A stretch of DNA of 64,000 nt. Origin: Prochlorococcus marinus str. MIT 0912 (GTDB lineage Bacteria; Cyanobacteriota; Cyanobacteriia; PCC-6307; Cyanobiaceae). The stretch is from assembly GCF_027359595.1 (NCBI RefSeq), contig NZ_CP114783.1, positions 124,001 through 188,000 on the forward strand, read 5' to 3'. The notes beneath the pieces were generated by a model, which saw only the letters and a list, made by a program, of their open reading frames with translations, made no database searches and was not told the origin of the DNA. How positions within the stretch are numbered: position 1 is the stretch's first letter; the number at the start of each line of letters is the position of its first letter. The position numbers and the translations under genes were made by a program. Below are positions 8,641-16,515 of this stretch, piece after piece.

Positions 8641-8814
8641 AAGTTTTCTCCAGAGAGTTATTTCTTAATTTGAATTAATTAGTTATTTATAATTCCAGAA
8701 TAGACTATTGACTCACGCCTCTATAAAAATTGAACAATATAGTGAAATAAAATCTTAAGTGATTAAGGATTACTATTAGTTGGTTTTCAAATTTATTAGT
8801 TTAATAAAGAGTTT

Positions 8815-9030
8815 TCAGTGTTTTTTGTCTTCAGGAAATTCTGGTTTCTCCTTCTTTTTTCTTCTGCCGTCTGAAAGCTCTAGTAAAGTTGAAAGTTGTT
8901 CATATACTGATCTGAGTGATGATAATTCTGGCAGTAAACCGTCGTTCCTAAGGTCTTCATCCATATATCTGAGCTCTTGTCTCACATAGGAAAGAATTGA
9001 TTTTGCTTCATCTCTTTTTGGACCAGCCAT
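8815..9030 (-). CDS. Small charged helical protein, paralogue of 12078-12281
   Basis: A 71-aa protein starting at the internal ATG (MAGPKRDE). The upstream frame extension to 9072 is A/T-run translation and is rejected because the paralogue begins at the same place. It shares with the gene at 12078-12281 the features KR-[DE]-E, a Y-[VI]-RQEL-R motif, an invariant GLLPELS, and a basic KKK...KPEF ending. It is predicted to be a two-helix, soluble protein. The function is unknown. Two copies about 3 kb apart on opposite strands suggest duplication. Confidence 0.75.
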   Translation of the reverse strand: MAGPKRDEAKSILSYVRQELRYMDEDLRNDGLLPELSSLRSVYEQLSTLLELSDGRRKKKEKPEFPEDKKH

Positions 9031-9263
9031 ATTTTTTTTAATTTTTTTAAAAAAACATACAACAAAAATCAACTGAATTAAGATTTCAACTGCGTATCAA
9101 GACAATGTGTTTCTAAGCAATATTCTTTTCTTTTAATTTAAATTTTAAATATAAATACTCACTATTTTTTTAAATAGAGCTTTGTATCTATAAATAAAAG
9201 TAATAAATAAATAATTTATATATGATTTTATTAAAATAAAAGTAATTCAAATTTTATCATTTG

Positions 9264-10484
9264 ATGATTTCAGATCTTGTTATTATTGGAGGTGGTGCCG
9301 CTGGTTTTATGGGTGCAATCACAGCGATTAGTAGTGGACTTAGATCTGTTGTCATACTAGAAGGTACATCAAAAGTGCTTGAAAAAGTTAGGATTAGTGG
9401 TGGTGGTAGATGTAATTTAACTAATTCATGTTATGAGATCTCTGATTTAGTAAATAATTATCCCAGAGGAGAAAAACAATTAATAGGTTTGTTTAATAGA
9501 TTTTCTACTACTGAGGCTTTTAATTGGTTTCAGAAGAAAGGACTTAGTCTTAAAGTAGAAAAAGATGGTCGAGTATTTCCCTGTTCTGATTCTTCTGAAG
9601 ATGTTATTAAATGTTTGACCGATGTTGCAAAAAACTCTGGTGTAAAGATACTAACTAATTCTCATGTAAAGCAGATAAGCATAATAAAAGAGGGCTTTAA
9701 GTTATTAGTTAAAGGTAATAATTTCTTTGAAACAAAAAATATTTTGATTTGTACTGGTGGTCATCCTAGTGGACGTAGACTAGCAAAGAGTCTTGGACAC
9801 TCTATTGTTCATCCTGTTCCGTCTCTTTTTTCTTTTTCTACTGATGAAAAGTTATTGAAATCTTGTTCTGGAATAACTTTAGATGTTCAAATTAAACTTA
9901 CTATAAATAAAAAGAAATATACTGAAAAAGGATCTTTGCTAATAACACATAAGGGATTTAGTGGTCCAGTAATACTCAAACTCTCAGCATTTAGTGCCAG
10001 AAATTTATATGCAAATAAATATAAGGCTGATTTAAGAATAAACTGGATTTGTATGACTGAAATAGAAGCTAGATCAAGTATTGATCTATATAAATTAGAA
10101 CATGCTAGGAAAAAAGTAATTAACAATAAACCTTTTGATAAACTACCAAGAAGCTTATGGAAAGCTATTCTCTCAAGCTTAAATTTTGATAGTCAAATGA
10201 AGTGGGCTGACATATCTAATTATCAAAAAGAGTCTTTGGTAAAATATCTAATAATGAAAAACTACTTAATAAATGGTCGTGGCCCTTTTGGTGATGAATT
10301 TGTAACCGCTGGTGGAGTATCACTTAAGGAAATTAATTTTAAGACTATGGAAAGTAAAATATGTAAGGGGCTATTCTTCGCTGGCGAGGTATTAGATATT
10401 GATGGTGTTACTGGTGGCTTTAATTTTCAACATTGCTGGACAAGTGGCTGGGTTGCAGGAAAATCTATCGTTTTAAGAAGCTAG
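9264..10484 (+). CDS. BaiN/RdsA (HI0933) family flavoprotein
   Basis: A 406-aa NAD(P)/FAD-dependent oxidoreductase of the HI0933/YhiN/BaiN family. The N-terminal dinucleotide motif IIGGGAAG is followed by the family-specific VRISGGGRCNLTNS (about residues 44-57). A second GTGGHPS-like loop (ICTGGHPSG) lies mid-protein, and the C-terminus has GLFFAGEVLDIDGVTGGFNFQ, which completes FAD binding. The length is typical. The ATG at 9264 is preferred over the TTG just before it. The physiological substrate of cyanobacterial members is not known. Confidence 0.88.
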   Translation: MISDLVIIGGGAAGFMGAITAISSGLRSVVILEGTSKVLEKVRISGGGRCNLTNSCYEISDLVNNYPRGEKQLIGLFNRFSTTEAFNWFQKKGLSLKVEKDGRVFPCSDSSEDVIKCLTDVAKNSGVKILTNSHVKQISIIKEGFKLLVKGNNFFETKNILICTGGHPSGRRLAKSLGHSIVHPVPSLFSFSTDEKLLKSCSGITLDVQIKLTINKKKYTEKGSLLITHKGFSGPVILKLSAFSARNLYANKYKADLRINWICMTEIEARSSIDLYKLEHARKKVINNKPFDKLPRSLWKAILSSLNFDSQMKWADISNYQKESLVKYLIMKNYLINGRGPFGDEFVTAGGVSLKEINFKTMESKICKGLFFAGEVLDIDGVTGGFNFQHCWTSGWVAGKSIVLRS

Positions 10485-10554
10485 CAAATCCAAACGATTT
10501 TTATAAGTTTTTTGTCTCATTACCTTTGAAAACTATACATAAAATATCCGCATT

Positions 10555-10641
10555 TTACCCTAGTGATGCAATTAGTGCTGGTATTGCCACTGCTATTAAA
10601 CCCACAGCAGCCGTTGCAGTAAGTAATGATGTGCTCACAGC
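10555..10641 (-). CDS. Candidate 28-aa membrane peptide
   Basis: A GTG-started frame of 28 codons with a Ser/Thr-rich start and then one continuous hydrophobic helix (AAVGLIAVAIPALIASLG), ending in Gly. This is the size and character of the tiny single-span subunits of photosystems and cytochrome b6f, but it matches none that I recall. There is no ATG and no clear Shine-Dalgarno sequence. It is offered as a candidate only, because a low-complexity Ala/Leu/Ile stretch could arise by chance. Confidence 0.35.
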   Translation of the reverse strand, partial: AVSTSLLTATAAVGLIAVAIPALIASLG

Positions 10642-10818
10642 CTGTAAAAAATTTTAATTTAGTATACATAATCGATTTGCTACCTTTTGTTAGTTTTATT
10701 ACTATTGATAGGTGACTTTGTACTCTCCTTCCGTTTGGTTAAAGATATTAAATTTTAATTGATCCAAATTTAAGCTTAACCAGCAAGTGAATCCTTCTCT
10801 TTATATTCAGAAGTCTCT

Positions 10819-10870
10819 AAGACCAGCTTACAACGATGGGTATTAATACTTATCGTTGTAAGCTGGTCTT
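10819..10870. repeat. Perfect 19-bp inverted repeat
   Basis: AAGACCAGCTTACAACGAT at 10819-10837 is repeated exactly as its reverse complement at 10852-10870. The 14-base spacer contains GTATTAATAC, itself a 10-base palindrome. The stem is GC-rich for this genome. There is no U-run after either arm, and the flanking genes both point the same way (9264-10484 and 10932-11486, plus strand). It could be an intrinsic or processing hairpin after the flavoprotein gene, a small RNA, or a binding site. Confidence 0.8.
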
Positions 10871-10931
10871 CTTGTTTCCACGCTTTGTGGCTTGACATAT
10901 CTAAAGTTTATTCAAAATTGACTAGGTTAAA

Positions 10932-11486
10932 TTGCTTAATTCAATCTTCTATAAATCAGTATTTAAAGATTTTGCTTTTCTTGTATTAAGAGTATTTACG
11001 GGAGCACTGTTAATACATCATGGATTTGAAAAGTTAAATGACATTAATAATTTTGCTGATGCATTTGTACGCCCTCTTCACTTGCCATTCCCCGTCACCC
11101 TTTCTTACATAGCAGCGGGCTCTGAAATAGGCGGTAGTTGGTTGTTAATACTTGGCCTTGGTACCAGATTAGGAGCATCTGCAATACTTGGAACTATGAG
11201 TGTAGCTATTTATCATGCAATAGTTACTTCGGGTTTTAATATCTATTTATTGGAACTTTTATTACTTTATTTTGCTTCTGCTTTTTCAATAATTTTATTA
11301 GGACCAGGTATGTTCTCGGCTGATTACTTAATTAAAAAAATTTCCAAATCGAATCCTGAATTTTTTAAATCAATTTTTAACAAAGAGTCCTCAGTTCCAT
11401 CCCTAGCATCTTCATATAAACAATCAAATAAAGCCATCAAGCAAAAGAGAACATTCGACTTCCCCTTCTCCAGTTTTTTATCTTAA
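10932..11486 (+). CDS. DoxX family membrane protein
   Basis: A 184-aa protein with four hydrophobic segments and the DoxX family pattern: an N-terminal LRVFTGALLIHHGFEKL (about residues 19-35), then SYIAAGSEIGGSWLLILGLGTRLGA (about 59-83), then YHAIVT, then LLLLYFASAFSIILLGPG. The C-terminal 55 residues are soluble and Ser/Lys-rich. DoxX-like proteins are inner-membrane proteins linked to quinone or thiol redox roles, with no firm function in cyanobacteria. The TTG start at 10932 gives the correct N-terminal helix. The gene converges with 11499-11795. Confidence 0.85.
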   Translation: MLNSIFYKSVFKDFAFLVLRVFTGALLIHHGFEKLNDINNFADAFVRPLHLPFPVTLSYIAAGSEIGGSWLLILGLGTRLGASAILGTMSVAIYHAIVTSGFNIYLLELLLLYFASAFSIILLGPGMFSADYLIKKISKSNPEFFKSIFNKESSVPSLASSYKQSNKAIKQKRTFDFPFSSFLS

Positions 11487-11498
11487 TAAAAAAAATAG

Positions 11499-11795
11499 TT
11501 ATTTTTTATTAATTTCTTTGTTTTTCATTGATAAGTAGAACCACATCCAAGTTGGTAATGTAATAAAAAATCCAATTAATATAATATAACTTTTTGTTGT
11601 GTCCCAAGCAGCTTCATCACATTTTTCTTTTATTTTATTTGAAGGATTTACTTTGCTGCTTAAGTTCCTACAAATATTTAGTCCATGAATACTGAGCGTT
11701 CCATATGTTATGGCTGTTGGAACAGTAGCAAGAAATATTGCGAGTATTAGATTGCCTAGCCTCAAGTTGAGGTCTTTCCTTTTTTGTTGATCCAT
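11499..11795 (-). CDS. Two-span membrane protein, 98 aa, unknown
   Basis: A 98-aa protein starting at MDQQKRKDL. The in-frame upstream extension to 11858 adds a Cys-rich low-complexity tail and is rejected. The first hydrophobic helix is at about residues 13-33, the second at about 70-90. A loop between them carries two cysteines. A pure-AT inverted repeat (11483-11512) spans both its stop and that of doxX and could work as a shared weak terminator. The family is not recognised. Confidence 0.6.
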   Translation of the reverse strand: MDQQKRKDLNLRLGNLILAIFLATVPTAITYGTLSIHGLNICRNLSSKVNPSNKIKEKCDEAAWDTTKSYIILIGFFITLPTWMWFYLSMKNKEINKK

Positions 11796-12077
11796 ATATA
11801 TATTTTTATCGATATCTAGGATATGGCACTGTATATTTCTTATTTTTTTACAAAGCACTAAGTTTTTTGGATATGCTATTCAATTTAATGATCTGCATTT
11901 TTTTAAGTAAAAATCTTTACTTTTCTAGTAATTAATAGCTTTATATTTTTTATGTAATTAATTAGCTGAAAAGTTTGGAGATAACTTGTGGGTTTATAAA
12001 CTTTGTGAATTTGTAGATGCTGTAGATACTAATATTAGGCTAAAATTAATTCCTCGTAGCAATCAATCTATTTTATA

Positions 12078-12281
12078 ATGTCCACAAGTAAGAGAGAAGA
12101 AGTTAGTTCTCATCTGCGTTATATCAGGCAAGAACTTCGAGACTTGGATCAAATGCTTGGCCAATATGGCTTATTGCCTGAGTTGTCAGAGCTTAAAGAG
12201 GTCTATAACTCATTAGATGCTCTTCATCAATTACTTTCGGGTAAAGTTAAAAAGAAACCTAAGCCCGAGTTTGATGATTGA
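12078..12281 (+). CDS. Small charged helical protein, paralogue of 8815-9030
   Basis: A 67-aa soluble protein: MSTSKREE, a helix containing LRYIRQELRDLDQML, the GLLPELSEL motif, a second helix (VYNSLDALHQLL) and a KKKPKPEF tail. It aligns along its whole length with the product of 8815-9030, including the conserved YxRQELR, GLLPELS and PEF elements. It is probably a helical hairpin that could dimerise. No function is known to me. It is flanked by AT-rich spacers on both sides. Confidence 0.75.
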   Translation: MSTSKREEVSSHLRYIRQELRDLDQMLGQYGLLPELSELKEVYNSLDALHQLLSGKVKKKPKPEFDD

Positions 12282-12416
12282 TATCATTAAATACTCGTTG
12301 ATTAAAATTTGAAACCTTTTGAGGGATTAATAAAACTGTATTTGTCTAAACTTCTGCAATCGATGTTTCTTCTTGGAACCTTCCTTTTTAAGGGTGTTAT
12401 TCGTCTCTTTAACTAG

Positions 12417-13493
12417 TTATATTTTTGTTGAAAAGTAATTTCTCTCTAATAAGTCATGAATAATTATTTCTTTAACAAAGACTTGAATTACTACTGCCAT
12501 TGGAATTGCCAAAAGTAAACCAAGTGGTCCAAAAAGAATAGTGAATATAAATTGTGCAGTAATTGTTAAACCTGGAAGTAATTTGACTTGTTTATGCATT
12601 ATTGAAGGAGTTATTACATAGCTCTCAATATTTTGAATTACCACATATAAGCCCAGAACAGCAAGTGATTTCCATGGAGTATCTAGCAATGCAACAGAAA
12701 GAGGAAAAATAGTGCTTATTGTTGGTCCTACATTTGGGATTACATTTAAAATACCAGCTATTAAAGCATTTGCTATTACAAGTTTTATTCCTAGTAAATA
12801 AAGACCAATAGAAGCAAGTATTGCTACAAATATTGAGCTTAGTAAAACTCCAGCCATCCAACTACTTAAGGCATCACCGCATCTAAGTAGAATAGTTCTT
12901 GCTCGTCTTCTATAAAATGATGGGACTAATAATATAGCGACTTCTCTATAGGAGTTAGGCTGTAAAGTTATCATTAAACCAACTGAAAGTATAAAAAATA
13001 ATTGAAGAATACCTATACCAACATTACTAACCAGGTTAACCAATTTTTTGATGCTATCTGTTACTCCACTAGCAAGAGTCGCACCATCTGGAATCATGCT
13101 AAGTTTATTTGTTAATATTGTTCTATCGGCTATGTTTGGAATATTATCTTTATATATAATCTCAGCAAAATTAAAAAAGGTATTTATTGATAGCTCCCAT
13201 AATTTGCTTACTGCTGATGGTATTTGATTGATTAGCTCTTGAAATTCGCTAGTGAATTGTGGTATTATTATTACTATTGAAATGCTTGAAATTAGTAATA
13301 TAGAAATTATTGTTATTACTAATGATATCCACCTAGGGAATTTAAATAAATCTCTTATTCTCCCAGTAATAGTGCAAAGGGCCATGGATATAATTATCGA
13401 AGCAAAAAAAAGTATGATTATTTCTTTTAAGCCCCATATAATTAATATAGAAACAATTAATGCTGTGATTGATAGAAAACTAGTAGGTTTCAA
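12417..13493 (-). CDS. AI-2E family transporter
   Basis: A 358-aa polytopic membrane protein of the AI-2E (UPF0118/PerM) exporter family, with about seven to eight hydrophobic helices. Signature parts are the long soluble loop after the third helix, and IAGILNVIPNVGPTIST followed by the family's C-terminal helix pair. I start it at the TTG at 13493, six bases after the psb28 stop, which gives the usual family length. A longer ATG frame from 13574 would overlap psb28 by 76 bases. The substrate is unknown. The call as a quorum-signal exporter is only the historical family name. Confidence 0.85.
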   Translation of the reverse strand: MKPTSFLSITALIVSILIIWGLKEIIILFFASIIISMALCTITGRIRDLFKFPRWISLVITIISILLISSISIVIIIPQFTSEFQELINQIPSAVSKLWELSINTFFNFAEIIYKDNIPNIADRTILTNKLSMIPDGATLASGVTDSIKKLVNLVSNVGIGILQLFFILSVGLMITLQPNSYREVAILLVPSFYRRRARTILLRCGDALSSWMAGVLLSSIFVAILASIGLYLLGIKLVIANALIAGILNVIPNVGPTISTIFPLSVALLDTPWKSLAVLGLYVVIQNIESYVITPSIMHKQVKLLPGLTITAQFIFTILFGPLGLLLAIPMAVVIQVFVKEIIIHDLLERNYFSTKI

Positions 13494-13498
13494 TTTGA

Positions 13499-13840
13499 TT
13501 AATTGTGAGACAGAGAATTTGCATACCTTGAAGCGAAACGCATAAATCTCTCGAATTCCTGTTCTGAATTCCAATTATAAGTAGACTTTACTTCCTTAAC
13601 ATTATTTTCTGAAATAGTTAAATCTATTTTTTTAGTTGTAAGCTCACCCTCTGAATCAATTAGATACATTTGTTGTATCGATTTGAAATTCTTTGAGGTT
13701 ATTGTTGTAGGTTTATAAAATTTATATACTGCTTTACCTTTTTTGCCATCTAGATTTCTAAATAAACGTATTTCGGGATGATCTTTTTCGTTTTCCCCTT
13801 TTACAAATTGAATAGATACATTCTCATTCATTTTAGTCAT
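13499..13840 (-). CDS. psb28: Photosystem II assembly factor Psb28
   Basis: A 113-aa protein matching Psb28 (Psb13/Ycf79), a soluble cytoplasmic factor that binds CP47 during photosystem II assembly or repair. Visible features are IQFVKG at the start, PEIRLFRN-DGKKGKAVYKF, MYLIDSEGELTTKKIDLTI, and the C-terminal F-E-R-FMRF-A-RYA. The length is normal. It is directly upstream of the AI-2E transporter (gap of a few bases) and directly downstream of mnmH (42-base gap), all on the minus strand, so the three may form an operon. Confidence 0.92.
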   Translation of the reverse strand: MTKMNENVSIQFVKGENEKDHPEIRLFRNLDGKKGKAVYKFYKPTTITSKNFKSIQQMYLIDSEGELTTKKIDLTISENNVKEVKSTYNWNSEQEFERFMRFASRYANSLSHN

Positions 13841-13882
13841 CTTTTGCTTGAATTTAATTAATAGAAATATCCTTTGTAAAAA

Positions 13883-14935
13883 CTATAAAGGATTGAGCTT
13901 TTCTTTTAAGATTTTATCTAAAGATGATTTTAGGTTTAGACCACTAAGATTAATTGAATTTATATTAGTTGTTTTTTTAAGTTCGAATTCATAACACTTA
14001 TCATAATAATCGAGCATCGCTTCACAGGCTTTTGACCATTCTTTCTTCTCAATTGCAGTTAATGCCTCTTTTGTTTTTTGTGGTCCTAACCTTTTGCTTA
14101 TTCTATTTACAGCGTCTTTTAATTCAGTTTGAGAGTTTCGACTATAAAGATTGACTAGATTTTCCACACGTTCATTTCTTGTTTTTAATATTTCAAGGAT
14201 TGGTGCTTTTTTCATTTTTGTATACAAATTATTTGGTATGCGACATTTTCCTAGATTAGAACTTTCAGCTTCAAGCCATATCTCAACGGCATTATTTCTG
14301 TAAAAGTTATAAACAGATTCTGCTAAAATATTTTCAAATTGTTGTGTTGTAGGTTGATTGCCCATACCTAATGAACCAAAACTGCTACCCCTATGATTAG
14401 CAATCCCCTCTAGATCAATTACATATATATTTTCTTTATTGATGTAATTTAGTAAATCTGTTTTTCTTGTACCCGTTTTACCTCCTATCAGTCTTATTGG
14501 TAAATCAGCCTCAAATTGATTTAAAACCCATTTTCGATAGCTTTTATAGCCACCTTTTAATAAAGATGTCTCAATGCCAATTGTTCTAGCAAGCCAGGCA
14601 AAAGAACTAGATCTCATGCCACCTCTCCAGCAATATATTCGTAATGACTTATTAACACTTTTTTCTAAATTAGTTGTTTGAACGATTTTTTGTAATAGTT
14701 TTGTGGTGTTAGGAATGGTTACTTTTAAACCCTTAAGTATTGCTGTTAAGCGACTTTCTTTTTTATAGCTTTTACCAATAGTCTCTCTTTCGCTATCAGA
14801 AAATAAAGGAATATTGATAGCACCCGGCCAATGTCCTTGGCGAAATTCGTTTGGACTTCTTACATCAACAATTGGACTTGTTAAATTCCGAAAATCCGTT
14901 ACGTGATAGCTCGAATTGGTAGGTTTCTCTGACAT
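13883..14935 (-). CDS. mnmH: tRNA 2-selenouridine synthase MnmH
   Basis: A 350-aa protein: an N-terminal rhodanese domain (VDVRSPNEF near residue 23, active Cys in CWRGG, C102) joined to a P-loop domain. MnmH converts 2-thiouridine to geranyl- and then 2-selenouridine at the wobble position of some tRNAs. The P-loop reads GGKTGTRKT (151-159), with Arg157 in place of the last glycine of the usual Walker A, which would be expected to weaken nucleotide binding. The length is typical. It is divergent from gun4 with a 39-base gap, so the two promoters overlap. Confidence 0.9.
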   Translation of the reverse strand: MSEKPTNSSYHVTDFRNLTSPIVDVRSPNEFRQGHWPGAINIPLFSDSERETIGKSYKKESRLTAILKGLKVTIPNTTKLLQKIVQTTNLEKSVNKSLRIYCWRGGMRSSSFAWLARTIGIETSLLKGGYKSYRKWVLNQFEADLPIRLIGGKTGTRKTDLLNYINKENIYVIDLEGIANHRGSSFGSLGMGNQPTTQQFENILAESVYNFYRNNAVEIWLEAESSNLGKCRIPNNLYTKMKKAPILEILKTRNERVENLVNLYSRNSQTELKDAVNRISKRLGPQKTKEALTAIEKKEWSKACEAMLDYYDKCYEFELKKTTNINSINLSGLNLKSSLDKILKEKLNPL

Positions 14936-14974
14936 AGTATTAGTGCTTAGGTCATTTTAGGCCTGCGGTAGATT

Positions 14975-15691
14975 ATGACTGAAGAAAAATCACATCCAAA
15001 TAAAGAGAGCATAGAGGTTTTTTTGGAGTCTTTTAAGATGGCTTCAGAAAGGAAACGACTAGGGCTTTTAGATGGTTTAGAAGAAAGGGCTGAGGAGCTT
15101 CTTAGCCTAGGTGTAAATCTAATGTCTGGTTTTGATCCTCGTATTTGCGACTGGACTCCTGGCTTCATTTTGCAGCTCATTCATAAAACAGATGAAAACT
15201 TCATAAGAAATACACTCAAGTGTGATGATCTTTCTTGGTTTGATGCCCCATCAGATGTTGGTTTTGATTACTCACCTCTTCAGAGGTATTTATTGAATGA
15301 ATGCTATGAGGATGCTGACCGCTTCACCAGCTCAAAACTTAGAGAGCTGGCAGGAGAAAAGGCAGTAAAAAGAGGATATGTTTATTTTTCTGAGGTTGAA
15401 TCAATACCTTCCATTGACTTATCAACTTTGGACAAGTTATGGGTTGTTTATTCAAGAGGGAAATTTGGCTTTACTGTTCAAGCAAAAATATTAGATTCCT
15501 TAGGTGGAAGATATGACAAGCTTTGGCCTCGAATAGGTTGGAAAAAAGATGGAATATGGACTAGATATCCAAAAGCATTTAATTGGTCTATTGAAGCACC
15601 AAATGGACATATGCCGTTGGTTAATCAGCTGAGGGGTGTTCGATTGATGGACGCGTTGTTGAACCATCAAGGATTTAAAGCTAAAAGCTAA
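14975..15691 (+). CDS. gun4: GUN4 domain tetrapyrrole-binding protein
   Basis: A 238-aa protein with an N-terminal helical domain (about residues 1-90) and a GUN4 core (about 90-230). Core features are LQRYLLNECYEDADRFTS, the IPSIDLSTLDKLWV strand, YSRGKFGFTVQAKI, the GWKKDGIW turn, and APNGHMP near the end. GUN4 binds Mg-protoporphyrin IX and its precursor, and stimulates Mg-chelatase. The two-domain layout is that of cyanobacterial GUN4. The ATG at 14975 is clear. Confidence 0.92.
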   Translation: MTEEKSHPNKESIEVFLESFKMASERKRLGLLDGLEERAEELLSLGVNLMSGFDPRICDWTPGFILQLIHKTDENFIRNTLKCDDLSWFDAPSDVGFDYSPLQRYLLNECYEDADRFTSSKLRELAGEKAVKRGYVYFSEVESIPSIDLSTLDKLWVVYSRGKFGFTVQAKILDSLGGRYDKLWPRIGWKKDGIWTRYPKAFNWSIEAPNGHMPLVNQLRGVRLMDALLNHQGFKAKS

Positions 15692-15812
15692 ACATTTAAT
15701 TATTAATGCTTAATTTTTTCTCTTAGAACAGTTTTTATGACTTAAGTTAAAATAATTTATAGTCTAATTCTTTGATCAGATGAGCAATTTACAAAGAATG
15801 TTTTAATTAATT

Positions 15813-16205
15813 GTGGAGAATTCTAAAAATTGGGCTGTATTTATTCATCCCTCTACTTTAAAATTATCAGCATTTATTGAAACCCTTTTAGAGCCTGTTA
15901 TATGTAAAGAAACTGCAAAAAAAATTGAATTAGGTTTGCACGAGGCGCTTGTTAATGCAGTAGTACATGGGAACTTATCTAATCCTAAAAAAGTTATTCG
16001 TGTTAGAAGAATTCTTACTCCAAACTGGTTTGTTTGGCAAATTCAAGATGAAGGATTAGGTATAGTTAAAAATAAAAGGCTAAGTTCATTACCTTTGAAA
16101 ATTGATGTTGATAGTGGGAGAGGAATTTATTTAATTCATAAGTGTTTTGATGATGTTAGATGGAGTAGGAAAGGAAATAGACTTCAGTTATCACTAAAGA
16201 AATAA
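15813..16205 (+). CDS. Anti-sigma-factor-like ATP-binding protein (RsbW type)
   Basis: A 130-aa HATPase_c_2 domain protein. GLHEALVNAVVHGN (about residues 42-55) is the N-box, QDEGLGI (about 77-83) the G1 box, and SGRGIYLIHKCFDDV (about 97-111) the G2 box. Proteins of this type are serine kinases or anti-sigma regulators acting with STAS antagonists; the partner is not in the window. The start is GTG at 15813. It converges with 16210-16467 with only 4 bases between the stops. Confidence 0.85.
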   Translation: MENSKNWAVFIHPSTLKLSAFIETLLEPVICKETAKKIELGLHEALVNAVVHGNLSNPKKVIRVRRILTPNWFVWQIQDEGLGIVKNKRLSSLPLKIDVDSGRGIYLIHKCFDDVRWSRKGNRLQLSLKK

Positions 16206-16209
16206 GTAT

Positions 16210-16467
16210 TTAATGACTTTTACATCCTGTATCTTTGATTCCCTCATTTATCCATAATATTGCTTGATTAAGTAAGTCTTCTATTTCTGCATCATCTCCA
16301 TCATTAATTAATTGTGAAATTGCCGAAATAATTAATTCTGCGCTTCTTCGTTGTTTATTTCCCCTGAATTTATGCCAGTTGTGGTTATTAAGACTGATTT
16401 CATTATGGAGCTCTTTTGTAAGTATATGAACTTTTTCAGGCCATATGTATTTATTTTTTTTTAGCAT
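16210..16467 (-). CDS. Conserved small helical protein, 85 aa
   Basis: An 85-aa soluble protein. Its core NNHNWHKFRGNKQRRSAELI, followed by an acidic GDDAEIEDLLNQAILWIN helix, has the look of a conserved picocyanobacterial family of unknown role. A GC pair near the C-terminus is the only Cys. The ATG at 16467 lies about 50 bases downstream of the methyltransferase gene on the same strand, so it may be co-transcribed with it. Confidence 0.65.
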   Translation of the reverse strand: MLKKNKYIWPEKVHILTKELHNEISLNNHNWHKFRGNKQRRSAELIISAISQLINDGDDAEIEDLLNQAILWINEGIKDTGCKSH

Positions 16468-16515
16468 GATTTGATACTTATTTGTGATTTTTTTGAAGAA
16501 ATCCTTTCAATAAAA

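Larger units (their letters stand above)
10485..10931. other. Intergenic region with a tiny ORF and a perfect hairpin
   Basis: About 450 bases between the flavoprotein and doxX genes. It holds a 28-codon hydrophobic frame on the minus strand (10555-10641) and a perfect 19-bp inverted repeat (10819-10870), both listed separately. A 74-aa plus-strand frame through 10433-10657 overlaps the flavoprotein end and is judged a shadow. Confidence 0.6.

Noticed and set aside
8711-8730. CTCACGCCTCTATAAAAA motif in the 8.64-8.81 kb gap
   Set aside because: Superficially like the C-rich motif of small cyanobacterial RNAs, but I could not confirm a stem-loop or a terminator around it.
9031-9072. N-terminal extension of the GLLPELS protein (MIFVVCFFKKIKKN)
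   Set aside because: The paralogue at 12078 starts at the equivalent of the internal Met, and the extension is A/T-run translation.
10433-10657. 74-aa plus-strand frame across the end of the flavoprotein gene
   Set aside because: Overlaps the real gene in another frame; its later part is the antisense of the hydrophobic minus-strand peptide.
11483-11512. AT-only inverted repeat between doxX and the 98-aa gene
   Set aside because: Could be a weak bidirectional terminator but consists only of A and T, so it may be chance; not annotated separately.
13494-13574. Longer start for the AI-2E transporter inside psb28
   Set aside because: Would overlap psb28 by 76 bases and adds residues not seen in the family; the TTG just after the psb28 stop is preferred.
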